From NCBI RefSeq assembly GCF_001513785.1, contig NZ_LNQS01000010.1, forward strand, positions 310,001-374,000: DNA of 64,000 bases, given 5' to 3'. Positions 52,485-61,301 of the stretch are shown here, one piece after another. Within the stretch, counting starts at the first letter, position 1. Every line of letters begins with the position of its first letter. Source of the stretch: Rheinheimera sp. EpRS3. GTDB lineage: Bacteria > Pseudomonadota > Gammaproteobacteria > Enterobacterales > Alteromonadaceae. The translations under genes were made by a program, and so were the position numbers. The notes under the pieces were generated by a model, which was given only the letters and a program-made list of their open reading frames with translations, made no database searches and was not told the DNA's origin.

Positions 52485-53882
52485 TTAAACAGGCTCGCCA
52501 GGTGTTGTAACACGGTGTTTTACCACTGCAGCGCCGCTTAGCATTATTCTGTTGCCGCCGGCTTTTTTGGCCAGATACATGGCATTGTCGGCGCTACGCA
52601 TTAATGCCTGCGCTTCATTGCTGTGCTGCGGATACAAGGCGATACCCACACTGGGCTGCACCTGCAGGGAATTGTTAGCTAAAACAAAAGGCTGGTTTAA
52701 CGCCTGGCGGATTTTTTCTGCCAGCAGCAGGGCAAGATCTTCGCTATCTACCTGTTGTAGTAAGATAACAAATTCATCGCCACCAAAGCGTGCTACGGTG
52801 TCGCTGCTGCGCAGGCAGCTTAATATTCGCTGAGCGGTATGTTGCAGTAATTCGTCACCAATATGATGGCCGTAATTATCATTAATCTGTTTAAATTTAT
52901 CTAAATCCAGATATAACAGCGCAAACTGGCTTTGTTCACGCCCGGCCGTCGTGAGCGCCAGCTGCAATCTGTCGTAAAACAGTTCACGGTTCGGCAATTG
53001 CGTTAACTGATCATACAGCGCATTGCGGTGCAGCCGATCCAGCATTTGTTTGCGCTCTATGGCCACTGCCACCTGCACTGAAACAAACTCGAGTAACTCC
53101 ATTTCGCTATTACTGTACCGGGGCGCGTCAGCACTGTTTTGCACCATTAAGGCGCCCATAACAGCCGAGTGTGATTTTAGCGGCACACCAAGCCAGTTTA
53201 TTGCAGCTCCGGCTACCAGTTTTTTTAACTTTGCTGGCAGTTCGGCCTGGTTATCGCCGGTAACTAATACCGTTTCAGACCGTCTTACTACCTCAGCACA
53301 TAATGCCAGCACATCACATTCTGCATGCTCTGCTGTTTGCTGCGACACTGAAGTGTAAACAAAACCCAGCTGCCCGCTGCTAACATCGGGCAATACAATG
53401 GCAAAACAGCGCATTGGTATTAAAGCGGCAATAATTTGCTGGATGCTGCGATATAACGCGGGTAAATCGTCGCTGGCAAAGGCCGCTTCTGAAATAGCGT
53501 AAATTGCCGCCTGGCGTGCTTCAATTTGTTTGCTGCGGGTAATATCACGGGCTACTGCTACGCGGCGTTTATCGGTGTCTGACCAGCGGGCCGACCAGAG
53601 CAAATGCACTGTCTGGCCATCTTTGCGGATATAGCGGTTTTCAAAATCCACTTTCACCGCGCCGGCATTGATCTCTATAGCGGTTTGCAACGTGCGGGCT
53701 CTGTCATCGGGGTGTACCAGCTCAATCATCGGCCGCCCCAGCATTTCCTCTGGAGTGTAACCAAAAATACGTTCAGCACCGGCGCTGACAAATTCAAAAC
53801 GGCCGTCTTTGTCCACTACGCAGATGGCATCCAGCAGTAAATCAATATATTGGCTTAGGGCTTTGTAACTGTCAGTATTCAT
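52485..53882 (-). CDS. Diguanylate cyclase with PAS and GAF domains
   Basis: 465 residues: PAS domain (about 5-120, FEFVSAGAERIFGYTPEEMLGRPMIELVHPDDRA), GAF domain (about 130-280), GGDEF domain (about 290-450) with an intact active site RFGGDEF. It should make cyclic di-GMP in response to a cytoplasmic signal. No transmembrane segment and no EAL partner domain. No obvious operon partner; convergent with the FAD oxidoreductase. Confidence 0.95.
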   Translation of the reverse strand: MNTDSYKALSQYIDLLLDAICVVDKDGRFEFVSAGAERIFGYTPEEMLGRPMIELVHPDDRARTLQTAIEINAGAVKVDFENRYIRKDGQTVHLLWSARWSDTDKRRVAVARDITRSKQIEARQAAIYAISEAAFASDDLPALYRSIQQIIAALIPMRCFAIVLPDVSSGQLGFVYTSVSQQTAEHAECDVLALCAEVVRRSETVLVTGDNQAELPAKLKKLVAGAAINWLGVPLKSHSAVMGALMVQNSADAPRYSNSEMELLEFVSVQVAVAIERKQMLDRLHRNALYDQLTQLPNRELFYDRLQLALTTAGREQSQFALLYLDLDKFKQINDNYGHHIGDELLQHTAQRILSCLRSSDTVARFGGDEFVILLQQVDSEDLALLLAEKIRQALNQPFVLANNSLQVQPSVGIALYPQHSNEAQALMRSADNAMYLAKKAGGNRIMLSGAAVVKHRVTTPGEPV

Positions 53883-54021
53883 AAAACTGCGAAACTACTA
53901 CAACAGGAAATTTGTTAAACATTAGCATGAATCAACAAGGATATCTGGTGGTGCAGGCCGGTTTACATAAAATAAAGCTAATATTGCAAAAGCAACAGGG
54001 TGCGGCAGCACCCTGCATGAA

Positions 54022-56040
54022 TTAAGGTTTAAACGCGACCGGGCTGGTAAAAGGTGTAACACCGAGCACCGGATAGAGTTCATCCGGTTTGTAGTAGTGC
54101 TTACCTTTAAATACCATAGCCACTTTGCGGATATCGGCCATATTGGTGCTGGGGTCGCCGTTTATCAGTAGTAAATCGGCATCTTTGCCCACGCTGATTG
54201 AGCCACTGTGATACGCCGCACCGACCAGCCGGGCAGGTTCATAACTGGCAATGCGCAGTACGTCCAGCGGCGGTATGCCAGCCTGAGCATATAGTTCCAG
54301 CTCGCGGTGTAGGGTAAAACCAGCAATATGATCGGTGCCGGGTATTATCGGCACGCCGGCGTCATACAGCTTTTTCACCATTTTCAGCATAGCGTCAGCC
54401 GATTGCTGATACACCGGTTGCAGCTCTGGCGCGACGTTCATCGATGCACCTTTTAACTGCCTGACTATGGCCGGCGGCAAATGATCGGCGATACTGGCAA
54501 ATTCCGGGTCAATTTGTTTATTCTGCCCCAGTAACAAACTGCGAAAAGTGGCAACAGTTGGATCCACCACAATTTGTTTGTCGGCTAGCAACTTAATAAA
54601 GTCATTTACCGGTTTACTGGCTAAATCCAGGCTGCCGGCTTTTTCACCGAGCAGAGAAAAGCGCAGCTGGGTACGGGTGTCGACCTCAGTGCCAGCAAGA
54701 AAGTTTAAAAACAGCATATTGACATGCTGGATCTCATCAAAACCCTGCTCTACTGCCTGGCGTGCCGTCATAAAGGCCGGCACATGGCCGCTTAAGCGCA
54801 TGCCGCGGCGGTGTGCATGTTCGGCAATCGGTTTTACCCAGGAGGGATCAATCGAGCTGTAGATCTTTATTTGCAGATAACCGTTGTCAGCAAACCAGTC
54901 TATTTTTTCATGCGCTTCCTGCAGTGAATTCACCGACAAACCAGCTGAATACTCACTTTGTTTATCGAAAAAACCGGCACGATATACCCGGCTGCCAATC
55001 AGCTGATCGCTGTTAAACAAGCCGGCAATTTCCATAATATTGTCATGGCTGTTGCCTACATCACGCACGCTGGTAACCCCGGCGGCAATATTCAGTAAGC
55101 CATCGTTTTTTGACAAGTGGCCATGCATATCCCACAGGCCGGGTATGATGGTTTTGCCGCGTGCATCCAGCACCTTTGCTCCAGCCGGCACCGTCAGACC
55201 ACTGGCTATCGCCATTATTTTGCCGTCTTTTAGCAGTACATCAGTATTGCGCAGCACTTTGCGCTCAAGCACATCTATCACGCTACCGCCTTGCAGCAGC
55301 ACCGTGCTGTAACTATGGCTCAGGTGCTTGGCAATATCGGCCAGATAGTCATTCTCGGCCTGCTTTTGTATTTTTGTCAGTTCAGCAAAGTTGTCCAGGC
55401 TAAAACCGTCGCGGATCACGCGCATAAAACCGCTGAAATCCTGAGCGAAATAATGGCCATCTTTGTCGAACCAGCCAAAGGATGGGTTAAACGACAGGCC
55501 ACTGATAGCGTACAACGTTACCTCTTTGCTATTGCTGCCATTAGTTACCGTAACAGTTTTCAGCGCATCCAGCCTTGCCGTGCCGCCGGGAAATAAGTCT
55601 ACCGAACGGGTTGGCGATGCCATTAATGCTTTCATCAGTACATGCCCGGCGGCACCGGCTTCATCGGCGGGCACGTAAAAACGTTGTTCGCCGGTTTGTA
55701 GCATGCCTTCGTCTTTATTACCGGCCCAACGTGCCACGCCGTCAACCAGGCTAAACTGCTCTGCTATCGGCGCACCAAAAGCGGAAGTGCCGCTGGCAGA
55801 AAAGGCTATCGGTACGCCTTTGGCATCAACCTGCAGTGTTTCGTTAACGGTAACTACCCTGTTGTTCCAGCTCATTTTAAGTGATGCGCTGTAGTTACCG
55901 TCCTCCTGCCGGGTAATAACCTGCTCACCGGCTTCACCTTTTTCTGAATACAGCTTGTTAACGACCTTGTGTTCCGCAGCCTCGGGCGACAGGCAATGCA
56001 GTAGTACGAGGCCCCAAAGCAACATAGAGCTAAGTTTCAT
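54022..56040 (-). CDS. Secreted amidohydrolase-family protein
   Basis: 672 residues with a signal peptide (cut near PEAA). About 210 N-terminal residues form a beta-rich domain (KLYSEKGEAGEQVITRQEDGNYSASLKM) of a kind seen fused to amidohydrolases. The catalytic part (about 270-660) has GLWDMHGHLSKND (HxH metal pair), SVRDVGNS, RLSGHVPAF, and GTDHIAGFTLHRELELYA with the Asp. A periplasmic or surface hydrolase of imidazolonepropionase/prolidase type; substrate unknown. Single gene. Confidence 0.92.
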   Translation of the reverse strand: MKLSSMLLWGLVLLHCLSPEAAEHKVVNKLYSEKGEAGEQVITRQEDGNYSASLKMSWNNRVVTVNETLQVDAKGVPIAFSASGTSAFGAPIAEQFSLVDGVARWAGNKDEGMLQTGEQRFYVPADEAGAAGHVLMKALMASPTRSVDLFPGGTARLDALKTVTVTNGSNSKEVTLYAISGLSFNPSFGWFDKDGHYFAQDFSGFMRVIRDGFSLDNFAELTKIQKQAENDYLADIAKHLSHSYSTVLLQGGSVIDVLERKVLRNTDVLLKDGKIMAIASGLTVPAGAKVLDARGKTIIPGLWDMHGHLSKNDGLLNIAAGVTSVRDVGNSHDNIMEIAGLFNSDQLIGSRVYRAGFFDKQSEYSAGLSVNSLQEAHEKIDWFADNGYLQIKIYSSIDPSWVKPIAEHAHRRGMRLSGHVPAFMTARQAVEQGFDEIQHVNMLFLNFLAGTEVDTRTQLRFSLLGEKAGSLDLASKPVNDFIKLLADKQIVVDPTVATFRSLLLGQNKQIDPEFASIADHLPPAIVRQLKGASMNVAPELQPVYQQSADAMLKMVKKLYDAGVPIIPGTDHIAGFTLHRELELYAQAGIPPLDVLRIASYEPARLVGAAYHSGSISVGKDADLLLINGDPSTNMADIRKVAMVFKGKHYYKPDELYPVLGVTPFTSPVAFKP

Positions 56041-56122
56041 GTCGTGTCCCTATCAGGAAATAAACTCAGAAACTATAGCAGCTCATTACACTAAAGCAGT
56101 GTCAGAGGGTTAAATTGTGGCT

Positions 56123-57673
56123 TTACTGCAGCTCTTTAATTAACAGCTGGCAATTGCGCCATACCAGGGCATAGATAGTCAGTTGTGGGTTAGCACCCAG
56201 GCTGGTGGGCAGAATAGAACCATCGAAAACAGATAAGTTTTGCAGCTGATGATGGCGGCCGTTTTGGTTTACCACGCCGTTGGCCACACTGCTGCTCATA
56301 TTACAGCCGCCCATTACATGAGCCGATACCACGGTTTGCCGCAGTTTTTGCATTGGCAGTGTTTGTATCGCGCGCCTTGCTTCTGCCCAGCTATTATACA
56401 ATTTAGCGTCGTGGTGAATGGGCAGCACCTGCTTAGCACCGGCAGCAAATTGCAACTCAGCCATCGACAGCAAGGCTTCGCGCATACCTTGCCATAAGTA
56501 ATCTGTGATTGGGTAATCCAGCACCGGTTGCTGCGCATCATCTAACTGTACGGTGCCACCCTGGCTTTGCGGATGAAAACCATCGCGCAGCAGCGCTATA
56601 ATCACCTGCAAATGGTTAAACTGCTGCATTAACGCGGCATGCTGCCCACCGGTGCCTGTCAGCTTAGTGGCCACTAACACCGGATGCAGTGGCGGTACTT
56701 CCAGTTTGTAACCGGCTTTGTCGCTATGTTGTGGCCAGACAAAATGGTCGGAATAAATAGATTGTGGCGCGCCGCTGTGGCCGTTAATGGCGTCAGCAAA
56801 CAAAGCACCGGAAATAACACTGGGGTGCAAATAGGTATGCTTGCCTAATCGGCCTGACGGGTTAGGCACACCGGATCGCAGCAATAGTGCAGGAGAACCA
56901 ATAGCCCCAGCGGCAACAATATAATGCTTTGCTTTAATATGAATACCGATATCGCTGCGCGGCTGAAAATGTTGATCCACCGGCACGGCTTCAAGGCCGC
57001 TTATACTGTCGCCCTGCCACTGCAGCTGACGCACCGAAATCCGCGATATCAGCGAGGCACCTAATGCCATCGCCGCCGGTATAGTACTCACCAACATCGA
57101 CTGCTTCGCATTAATCGGGCAACCAATACCGCAGTAACCCAAGTTAGCGCAGCCATTTACGTTGCGGTTAATTACCGTATGCTGCCAGCCCAGCGCTTCA
57201 CAGCCCTGCTGTAGCTTGGCGTTGTTGGCATTGGGTGGCACCGGCCATTGGCGAATATTAAGCCGTTGTTCGGCCAGTACAAAATAAGTGGTTAAATCGT
57301 TATCGCCACTAAAATTGATGCCAAACTCACTATTCCAATAGTTTAATGTGGCCTTGGGTGTGCGTATTGACGTTGTCCAGTTAACGGTGGTTGAACCGCC
57401 GACGGTACGACCCTGCAAAATACCAATCGCCTGATCGCGGGTTTTACGCGCTGCACCTTCCTGATACAAATTCGGGTAGGCCCAGCGTTCCTGCATCACA
57501 AAATCGTCGCGGGTGTAATAAGCCCCTTCTTCCAGCAGCAGTACTTTAAAACCGGCCTGTGCCAGTTGTTCTGCAGCAATACCACCACCGGCGCCGGAGC
57601 CGATAATAACGATATCCGCTTCAAACTGCCGGTTCTGCGTAAACTGGCTGGCATCAAGATGGTGAGTCATCAT
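56123..57673 (-). CDS. GMC family oxidoreductase
   Basis: 516 residues. The N-terminal FAD motif ADIVIIGSGAGGGIAAEQLAQAGFKVLLLEEG, the GMC signature GGSTTVNWTTS, a Cys-rich loop NGCANLGYCGIGCPINAKQS, and the C-terminal catalytic stretch VVSAHVMGGCNMS. The loop is found in membrane-associated GMC dehydrogenases such as gluconate 2-dehydrogenase large subunits and related sterol/alcohol oxidases. It lacks its own signal peptide; the small Tat-type subunit encoded upstream may carry it across. No cytochrome c subunit gene is present nearby. Confidence 0.92.
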   Translation of the reverse strand: MMTHHLDASQFTQNRQFEADIVIIGSGAGGGIAAEQLAQAGFKVLLLEEGAYYTRDDFVMQERWAYPNLYQEGAARKTRDQAIGILQGRTVGGSTTVNWTTSIRTPKATLNYWNSEFGINFSGDNDLTTYFVLAEQRLNIRQWPVPPNANNAKLQQGCEALGWQHTVINRNVNGCANLGYCGIGCPINAKQSMLVSTIPAAMALGASLISRISVRQLQWQGDSISGLEAVPVDQHFQPRSDIGIHIKAKHYIVAAGAIGSPALLLRSGVPNPSGRLGKHTYLHPSVISGALFADAINGHSGAPQSIYSDHFVWPQHSDKAGYKLEVPPLHPVLVATKLTGTGGQHAALMQQFNHLQVIIALLRDGFHPQSQGGTVQLDDAQQPVLDYPITDYLWQGMREALLSMAELQFAAGAKQVLPIHHDAKLYNSWAEARRAIQTLPMQKLRQTVVSAHVMGGCNMSSSVANGVVNQNGRHHQLQNLSVFDGSILPTSLGANPQLTIYALVWRNCQLLIKELQ

Positions 57674-57706
57674 GTATTTATCTCATTAATCTGCTGCAAT
57701 AGTTGC

Positions 57707-57804
57707 GACAAGGAAATTCTTACTTCGCCGCCTTCGACAGCACATCCCTGTGCTGTCTCAGCCTCCGCGGCATCCCTGCCGCTGCTACGTAAGAACACCT
57801 TGTC
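57707..57804. repeat. Structured intergenic repeat, copy 4 (divergent family member)
   Basis: Outer stem GACAAGG (57707-57713) / CCTTGTC (57798-57804). Second stem TTCTTAC (57717-57723) / GTAAGAA (57789-57795). Inside are two hairpins, GACAGCAC-ATCCCT-GTGCTGTC (57736-57757) and GCGGC-ATCCCT-GCCGC (57767-57782). Same architecture and same loop as copies 1-3 but with wholly different stems. Lies between the GMC gene and its small subunit. Confidence 0.82.
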
Positions 57805-57830
57805 CCAACTTGTCGTGCCATCTGTCTAAC

Positions 57831-58328
57831 TTATCTAAACCTTGGCGCGGTATAAGCCAGCGCTTGCCAGTGTTCACTCTGGCCGTAGTAGGCACCGTAC
57901 AGTAGTTCGCGCAGGCCATAATAAGCCTGCTGCAATAAGCCAAGGTAGCTGTCACGCCATTGGTTTAGCAACTGCAAACGCTGGCTGATCGAAAGTTGTG
58001 CTAAAGCCGTGAAATGGCCGGTTAATGCCAGTTGCGTAACCCGATTGGCCAGCAGGTTAAACAGCTGGTGCAGCTCTTGCTGCTGACGCTGCGGTAAAAA
58101 CGGCATAAAGTCGAAAACAGCAGTTTTAGTGCGGCTAATTTCAGCGGCAGCTAAAGTCGCATCCTGTGGCAAAGCACCGTACAATAGCGCAGGTAGCAGT
58201 GCGCTAAGTACCAGGTCAAGGTTATCGTTATGTGGTTGCAGGCTATGCTGCCAGCTAAGCACGCCTAACCCCAGGCTGGATGCAGTACCTAAGGCTATGC
58301 CAGATAAAATAAATTGCCGCCGATCCAT
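57831..58328 (-). CDS. Gluconate 2-dehydrogenase subunit 3-like Tat protein
   Basis: 165 residues from the ATG at 58328, where a twin-arginine signal begins (MDRRQFILSGIALGTASSLGLGVL). A longer frame to 58355 would bury it. The body is helical (LSALLPALLYGALP...FDFMPFLPQRQQQELHQLFNLL). This family is the small partner of GMC dehydrogenases and is needed for their export and assembly. The GMC gene follows on the same strand after 157 nt containing a structured repeat. Confidence 0.85.
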   Translation of the reverse strand: MDRRQFILSGIALGTASSLGLGVLSWQHSLQPHNDNLDLVLSALLPALLYGALPQDATLAAAEISRTKTAVFDFMPFLPQRQQQELHQLFNLLANRVTQLALTGHFTALAQLSISQRLQLLNQWRDSYLGLLQQAYYGLRELLYGAYYGQSEHWQALAYTAPRFR

Positions 58329-58380
58329 AGTGCTGCACCTGCAGTAAAACTTCACTTATTGTTTATCAGGATACGCTACT

Positions 58381-59382
58381 TTGCAAGACCAGATCAGACC
58401 AGTATCACCCCCTCCATTTCAGCCAGCCTGGTGGTTAAAACATGCCCATCTGCAAACCATTTTTGCCAAATATTTAAGCCCGAAACAGCGCCTGAACACC
58501 GAAGCAGAAACCGTACCCCTGCCAGATGGCGATGAAGTACAACTAAACTGGTTGCATAGTAAAAACAGCAGCGATAACGCCCCCGTGGTTATTTTGCTAC
58601 ACGGTTTAGCCGGTGATATTAACAGCCATTATATTCAGGCCATGTTGGCCCAATGCCATGCACTGGGCTGGACGGCGGTATTACTGCATTTTCGCGGTTG
58701 TAACGGCAAACCCAACAAGCTGCCACGGGCTTATCATAGCGGCGATACTGCCGATGCAGCGTTGGTGATAACACAAGTTAAACGCCGTTACCCGAACCGG
58801 CCATTAGTCGCCGTAGGCTATTCGCTTGGCGGCAATGTATTACTGAAATACTGCGGCGAGCAGGCTGAACACAACCCGTTGTCGGCGGCTGTTGCCGTGT
58901 GCCCGCCGCTGTCGCTGTCGGCCTGTGCTAAACGCATTAATACCGGTAGCAGCAAGCTGTATCAGCGTTACCTGCTGGGGCGCTTAAAGCGCAGCACTTT
59001 ACTTAAACTAACGCAATTTACCGATTTTCCGCTGCCACTCACGCCGCAGCAGGTGCAGGGTTTTAGCAGTATTGAACAGTTTGATGAGTATTACACCGCA
59101 CCGATCCACGGCTTTTTAAACGCGCAGGACTATTATCAAAAAGCCAGTGGCAAAGCGTTTTTACGCCATATTTGCATACCTACACTGATTATTCATGCCA
59201 AAGATGACCCGTTTTTAAGCGACGACGTGATCCCCAAAGCCAGTGAGCTTAGCCCGCATATTCATTACGAACTAACCAGCGGCGGCGGCCATGTCGGTTT
59301 TGTTTATGGCAGCCCGTTAAAACCCCAATTCTGGTTAAACCAGCGTATTCCGCAATTTATTACTGAGCAGTTAGCAAAATGA
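58381..59382 (+). CDS. yheT: YheT-type alpha/beta hydrolase
   Basis: 333 residues from a TTG with CAGGA upstream; this start matches the family length. Alpha/beta fold with [41 protein letters not shown], the nucleophile elbow [17 protein letters not shown], an Asp in [12 protein letters not shown], and a His in GGGHVGFV. A probable carboxylesterase of unknown substrate. Overlaps yheU by 4 nt, as in many gammaproteobacteria. Confidence 0.94.
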   Translation: MQDQIRPVSPPPFQPAWWLKHAHLQTIFAKYLSPKQRLNTEAETVPLPDGDEVQLNWLHSKNSSDNAPVVILLHGLAGDINSHYIQAMLAQCHALGWTAVLLHFRGCNGKPNKLPRAYHSGDTADAALVITQVKRRYPNRPLVAVGYSLGGNVLLKYCGEQAEHNPLSAAVAVCPPLSLSACAKRINTGSSKLYQRYLLGRLKRSTLLKLTQFTDFPLPLTPQQVQGFSSIEQFDEYYTAPIHGFLNAQDYYQKASGKAFLRHICIPTLIIHAKDDPFLSDDVIPKASELSPHIHYELTSGGGHVGFVYGSPLKPQFWLNQRIPQFITEQLAK

Positions 59383-59615
59383 TTATTCCGTACACCGACA
59401 TCGCCGAAGATACGCTAAACAATCTGATTGAATACTATGTACTGCGCGAAGGCACCGATTACGGCGAGCATGAAATGGCCATGGCAGAAAAAGTTGCTAT
59501 GGTAAAACGCCAGCTAAAAAGCGGTGACGTGGTGATAGTGTATTCTGAGTTGCATGAAAGCATTAACCTGATGCCAAAGCAGGTGTTTTTACAACAGGAA
59601 AACAGCCAACCTTAA
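59379..59615 (+). CDS. yheU: YheU family protein
   Basis: 78 residues. [30 protein letters not shown] and [23 protein letters not shown] are the family core. Function unknown. Starts inside the end of yheT; its stop codon lies in the loop of the terminator shared with the convergent gene. Confidence 0.93.
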   Translation: MIIPYTDIAEDTLNNLIEYYVLREGTDYGEHEMAMAEKVAMVKRQLKSGDVVIVYSELHESINLMPKQVFLQQENSQP

Positions 59616-59630
59616 AGTTGGCTGCTTTTT
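59603..59630 (+). terminator. Terminator holding the stop codons of two convergent genes
   Basis: CAGCCAAC / GTTGGCTG stem (59603-59610, 59617-59624) with loop CTTAAA and a CTTTTTA tail. The loop contains the overlapping TAA stops of yheU (+) and the pyrophosphatase fusion (-). Confidence 0.88.
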
Positions 59631-61123
59631 ATCAGCGCCAGTGCCGCAGCTGCATCATCAAACTTCTGCACTGTTATTTTAGCAGCCGGGCCTTTGTAAT
59701 GCTCAAACCAGTTTTGCAGTTGCGCCGTAACACCCGGAAACAACTGCTGCAGTTGTGCAAGATTATGCACGCTGGCAAAAGCGCCGTTTAATGGTACAGC
59801 CAGCAGCTTGTCGTCGTGCTCGCCGTTATCCAGCATGCGCATAACACCAACCAGCCTTACCTGCTGTATTGTCCCCTGTGCCAGGGCACTGCCCAATACC
59901 AGTACGTCCAGCGGATCACCATCTCCGCCCTGCGCTTTACTCAGTAAAGTGCTGGTTACAATGCCATAATTTACCGGATACGGCAGATACTGCACCTGGC
60001 GCAAAGCGCCGTTTTGTTGCTCCCACTCCAGTTGCAGCGGCGCTTGTTTATCTTGCTGCCATTTGTCTGCACTGCCGGCGGCTATTTCAATCAGCACATT
60101 AATACTGCCATCAGCATTGGTGGCTTGCGGTAACACGCTAAGCCCGCTGTGCAGCGCATTACGATCCAGATACTGCCTGTTGTCACAATTTACCGGCATG
60201 CCCCGTTGTTGCAACGCTATCGTCAGCCTGCCACTGCTGGCGCCGCTGCTATTACGCTGGCACAATAACTGGCTTAGCTGCTGGTAATGCACACCACCGC
60301 GCCAGCCTAAATCGGCTGCTGTAAAACCGGCAAAAATAGCGGTATTAGCGCTTAACCCGGCTAAATGGCCATGAATACGTTCCAGCCATTGCATATAGTC
60401 AGCGGCATTGTAATAGCCCGGAAATTGCAGCCCGTCTTGCTGGCGTAAATACTGTGCCCAATAAAATTCAACAAAAGGGATGGCGGGCTCAGGTTTTCCC
60501 CAAACGCCGCCGCGTAAAAAATACATGGCGGCACGGTAAGGGTCATTTTCTAAACTGGCGCGGCCTAAACTGGCAGGCAGTTGCTGATAACCGATAGGGT
60601 TACCGGCCGCATCGTACAACCAGGCGTTGCCCTGCTGCTGCATAAGTTGCCAGAACGCTTGCGGCTCTTTTACATCAAGCTTTGCCTGCAAATATACGGC
60701 TACCGGCAGTTCTGCACCACCATTTGGCATATCATAAAACGCTGAAAAAGTGTGATGACCGTCGGTCAGATACAACTGGTTATCTGCGCCCAGCACGGCT
60801 GTTTTCATCTGCTGTGTTTTGCGTTTTTTCTGCCCGGCATTGGCACACTGATAACTGCCAGGCTGCTGTGGTGTTGAGTCGGCCGTAAAACTGACTTTTT
60901 TACCCCAACCGGCACTTTCACATAAATCAGCGAATAACGCCTGACGATTTTGCCGGTACAGTGCCAGCTTATAGTTTACCTGCTCATGGGCAATCACACT
61001 TTGTGTCGGACGCAACTGCCCCAGTGTTACCTCAATAACCGAATTGGCCTGCCACTGTGGCTCTGCAATCGCAAAACCGGCAAAAGCCAATATAAAACAT
61101 AGTGGTAAACCCCAACGCAGCAC
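59612..61123 (-). CDS. Secreted ParB-like domain / inorganic pyrophosphatase fusion
   Basis: About 503 residues from a GTG at 61123 with an AGGAG site 8 nt upstream. This start gives a clean signal peptide ([19 protein letters not shown]). The frame runs open to an ATG at 61216 without a matching site. The N-terminal part (about 20-255) fits the ParBc_2 group: [25 protein letters not shown], and [15 protein letters not shown], the ParB-like motif. The C-terminal part (about 330-495) is a family I pyrophosphatase with [28 protein letters not shown] (Asp cluster) and [14 protein letters not shown] periplasmic pyrophosphatase would recover phosphate; the ParB-like part is unexplained. Confidence 0.88.
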   Translation of the reverse strand: MLRWGLPLCFILAFAGFAIAEPQWQANSVIEVTLGQLRPTQSVIAHEQVNYKLALYRQNRQALFADLCESAGWGKKVSFTADSTPQQPGSYQCANAGQKKRKTQQMKTAVLGADNQLYLTDGHHTFSAFYDMPNGGAELPVAVYLQAKLDVKEPQAFWQLMQQQGNAWLYDAAGNPIGYQQLPASLGRASLENDPYRAAMYFLRGGVWGKPEPAIPFVEFYWAQYLRQQDGLQFPGYYNAADYMQWLERIHGHLAGLSANTAIFAGFTAADLGWRGGVHYQQLSQLLCQRNSSGASSGRLTIALQQRGMPVNCDNRQYLDRNALHSGLSVLPQATNADGSINVLIEIAAGSADKWQQDKQAPLQLEWEQQNGALRQVQYLPYPVNYGIVTSTLLSKAQGGDGDPLDVLVLGSALAQGTIQQVRLVGVMRMLDNGEHDDKLLAVPLNGAFASVHNLAQLQQLFPGVTAQLQNWFEHYKGPAAKITVQKFDDAAAALALIKSSQL

Positions 61124-61209
61124 AGCATGCACTCCTGACAACAGGCCAAAGCGGCCGAGCTTAAAAGCAGCAGATGACAATAGCATGACAATAACCACAA
61201 TTGTCTTTT

Positions 61210-61253
61210 TTGTCATGTTAGTGACATATCAGTGTCACTTTGCTGCAATCTGA
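61210..61253. promoter_or_regulatory. Pho-box-like tandem 11-mers in a divergent promoter
   Basis: Four consecutive 11-nt units begin TTGTCAT, GTGACAT, GTGTCAC and CTGCAAT, near the PhoB half-site CTGTCAT. They lie between the pyrophosphatase fusion and the TonB receptor, about 48 nt before the receptor ATG. The middle also forms an inverted repeat, GTGACA / TGTCAC (61221-61238), so a dimeric repressor site is the alternative. Confidence 0.45.
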
Positions 61254-61301
61254 CATTGTTAACATTTGGCCAGAACTTAAAATTATCGTAAGGACGTCAA
61301 C

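Noticed and set aside
61124..61216. Upstream ATG at 61216 as the start of the ParB-like/pyrophosphatase gene
   Set aside because: It would put about 30 extra residues before a good signal peptide and place the start inside the operator-like repeats; the GTG at 61123 has a well-spaced AGGAG.
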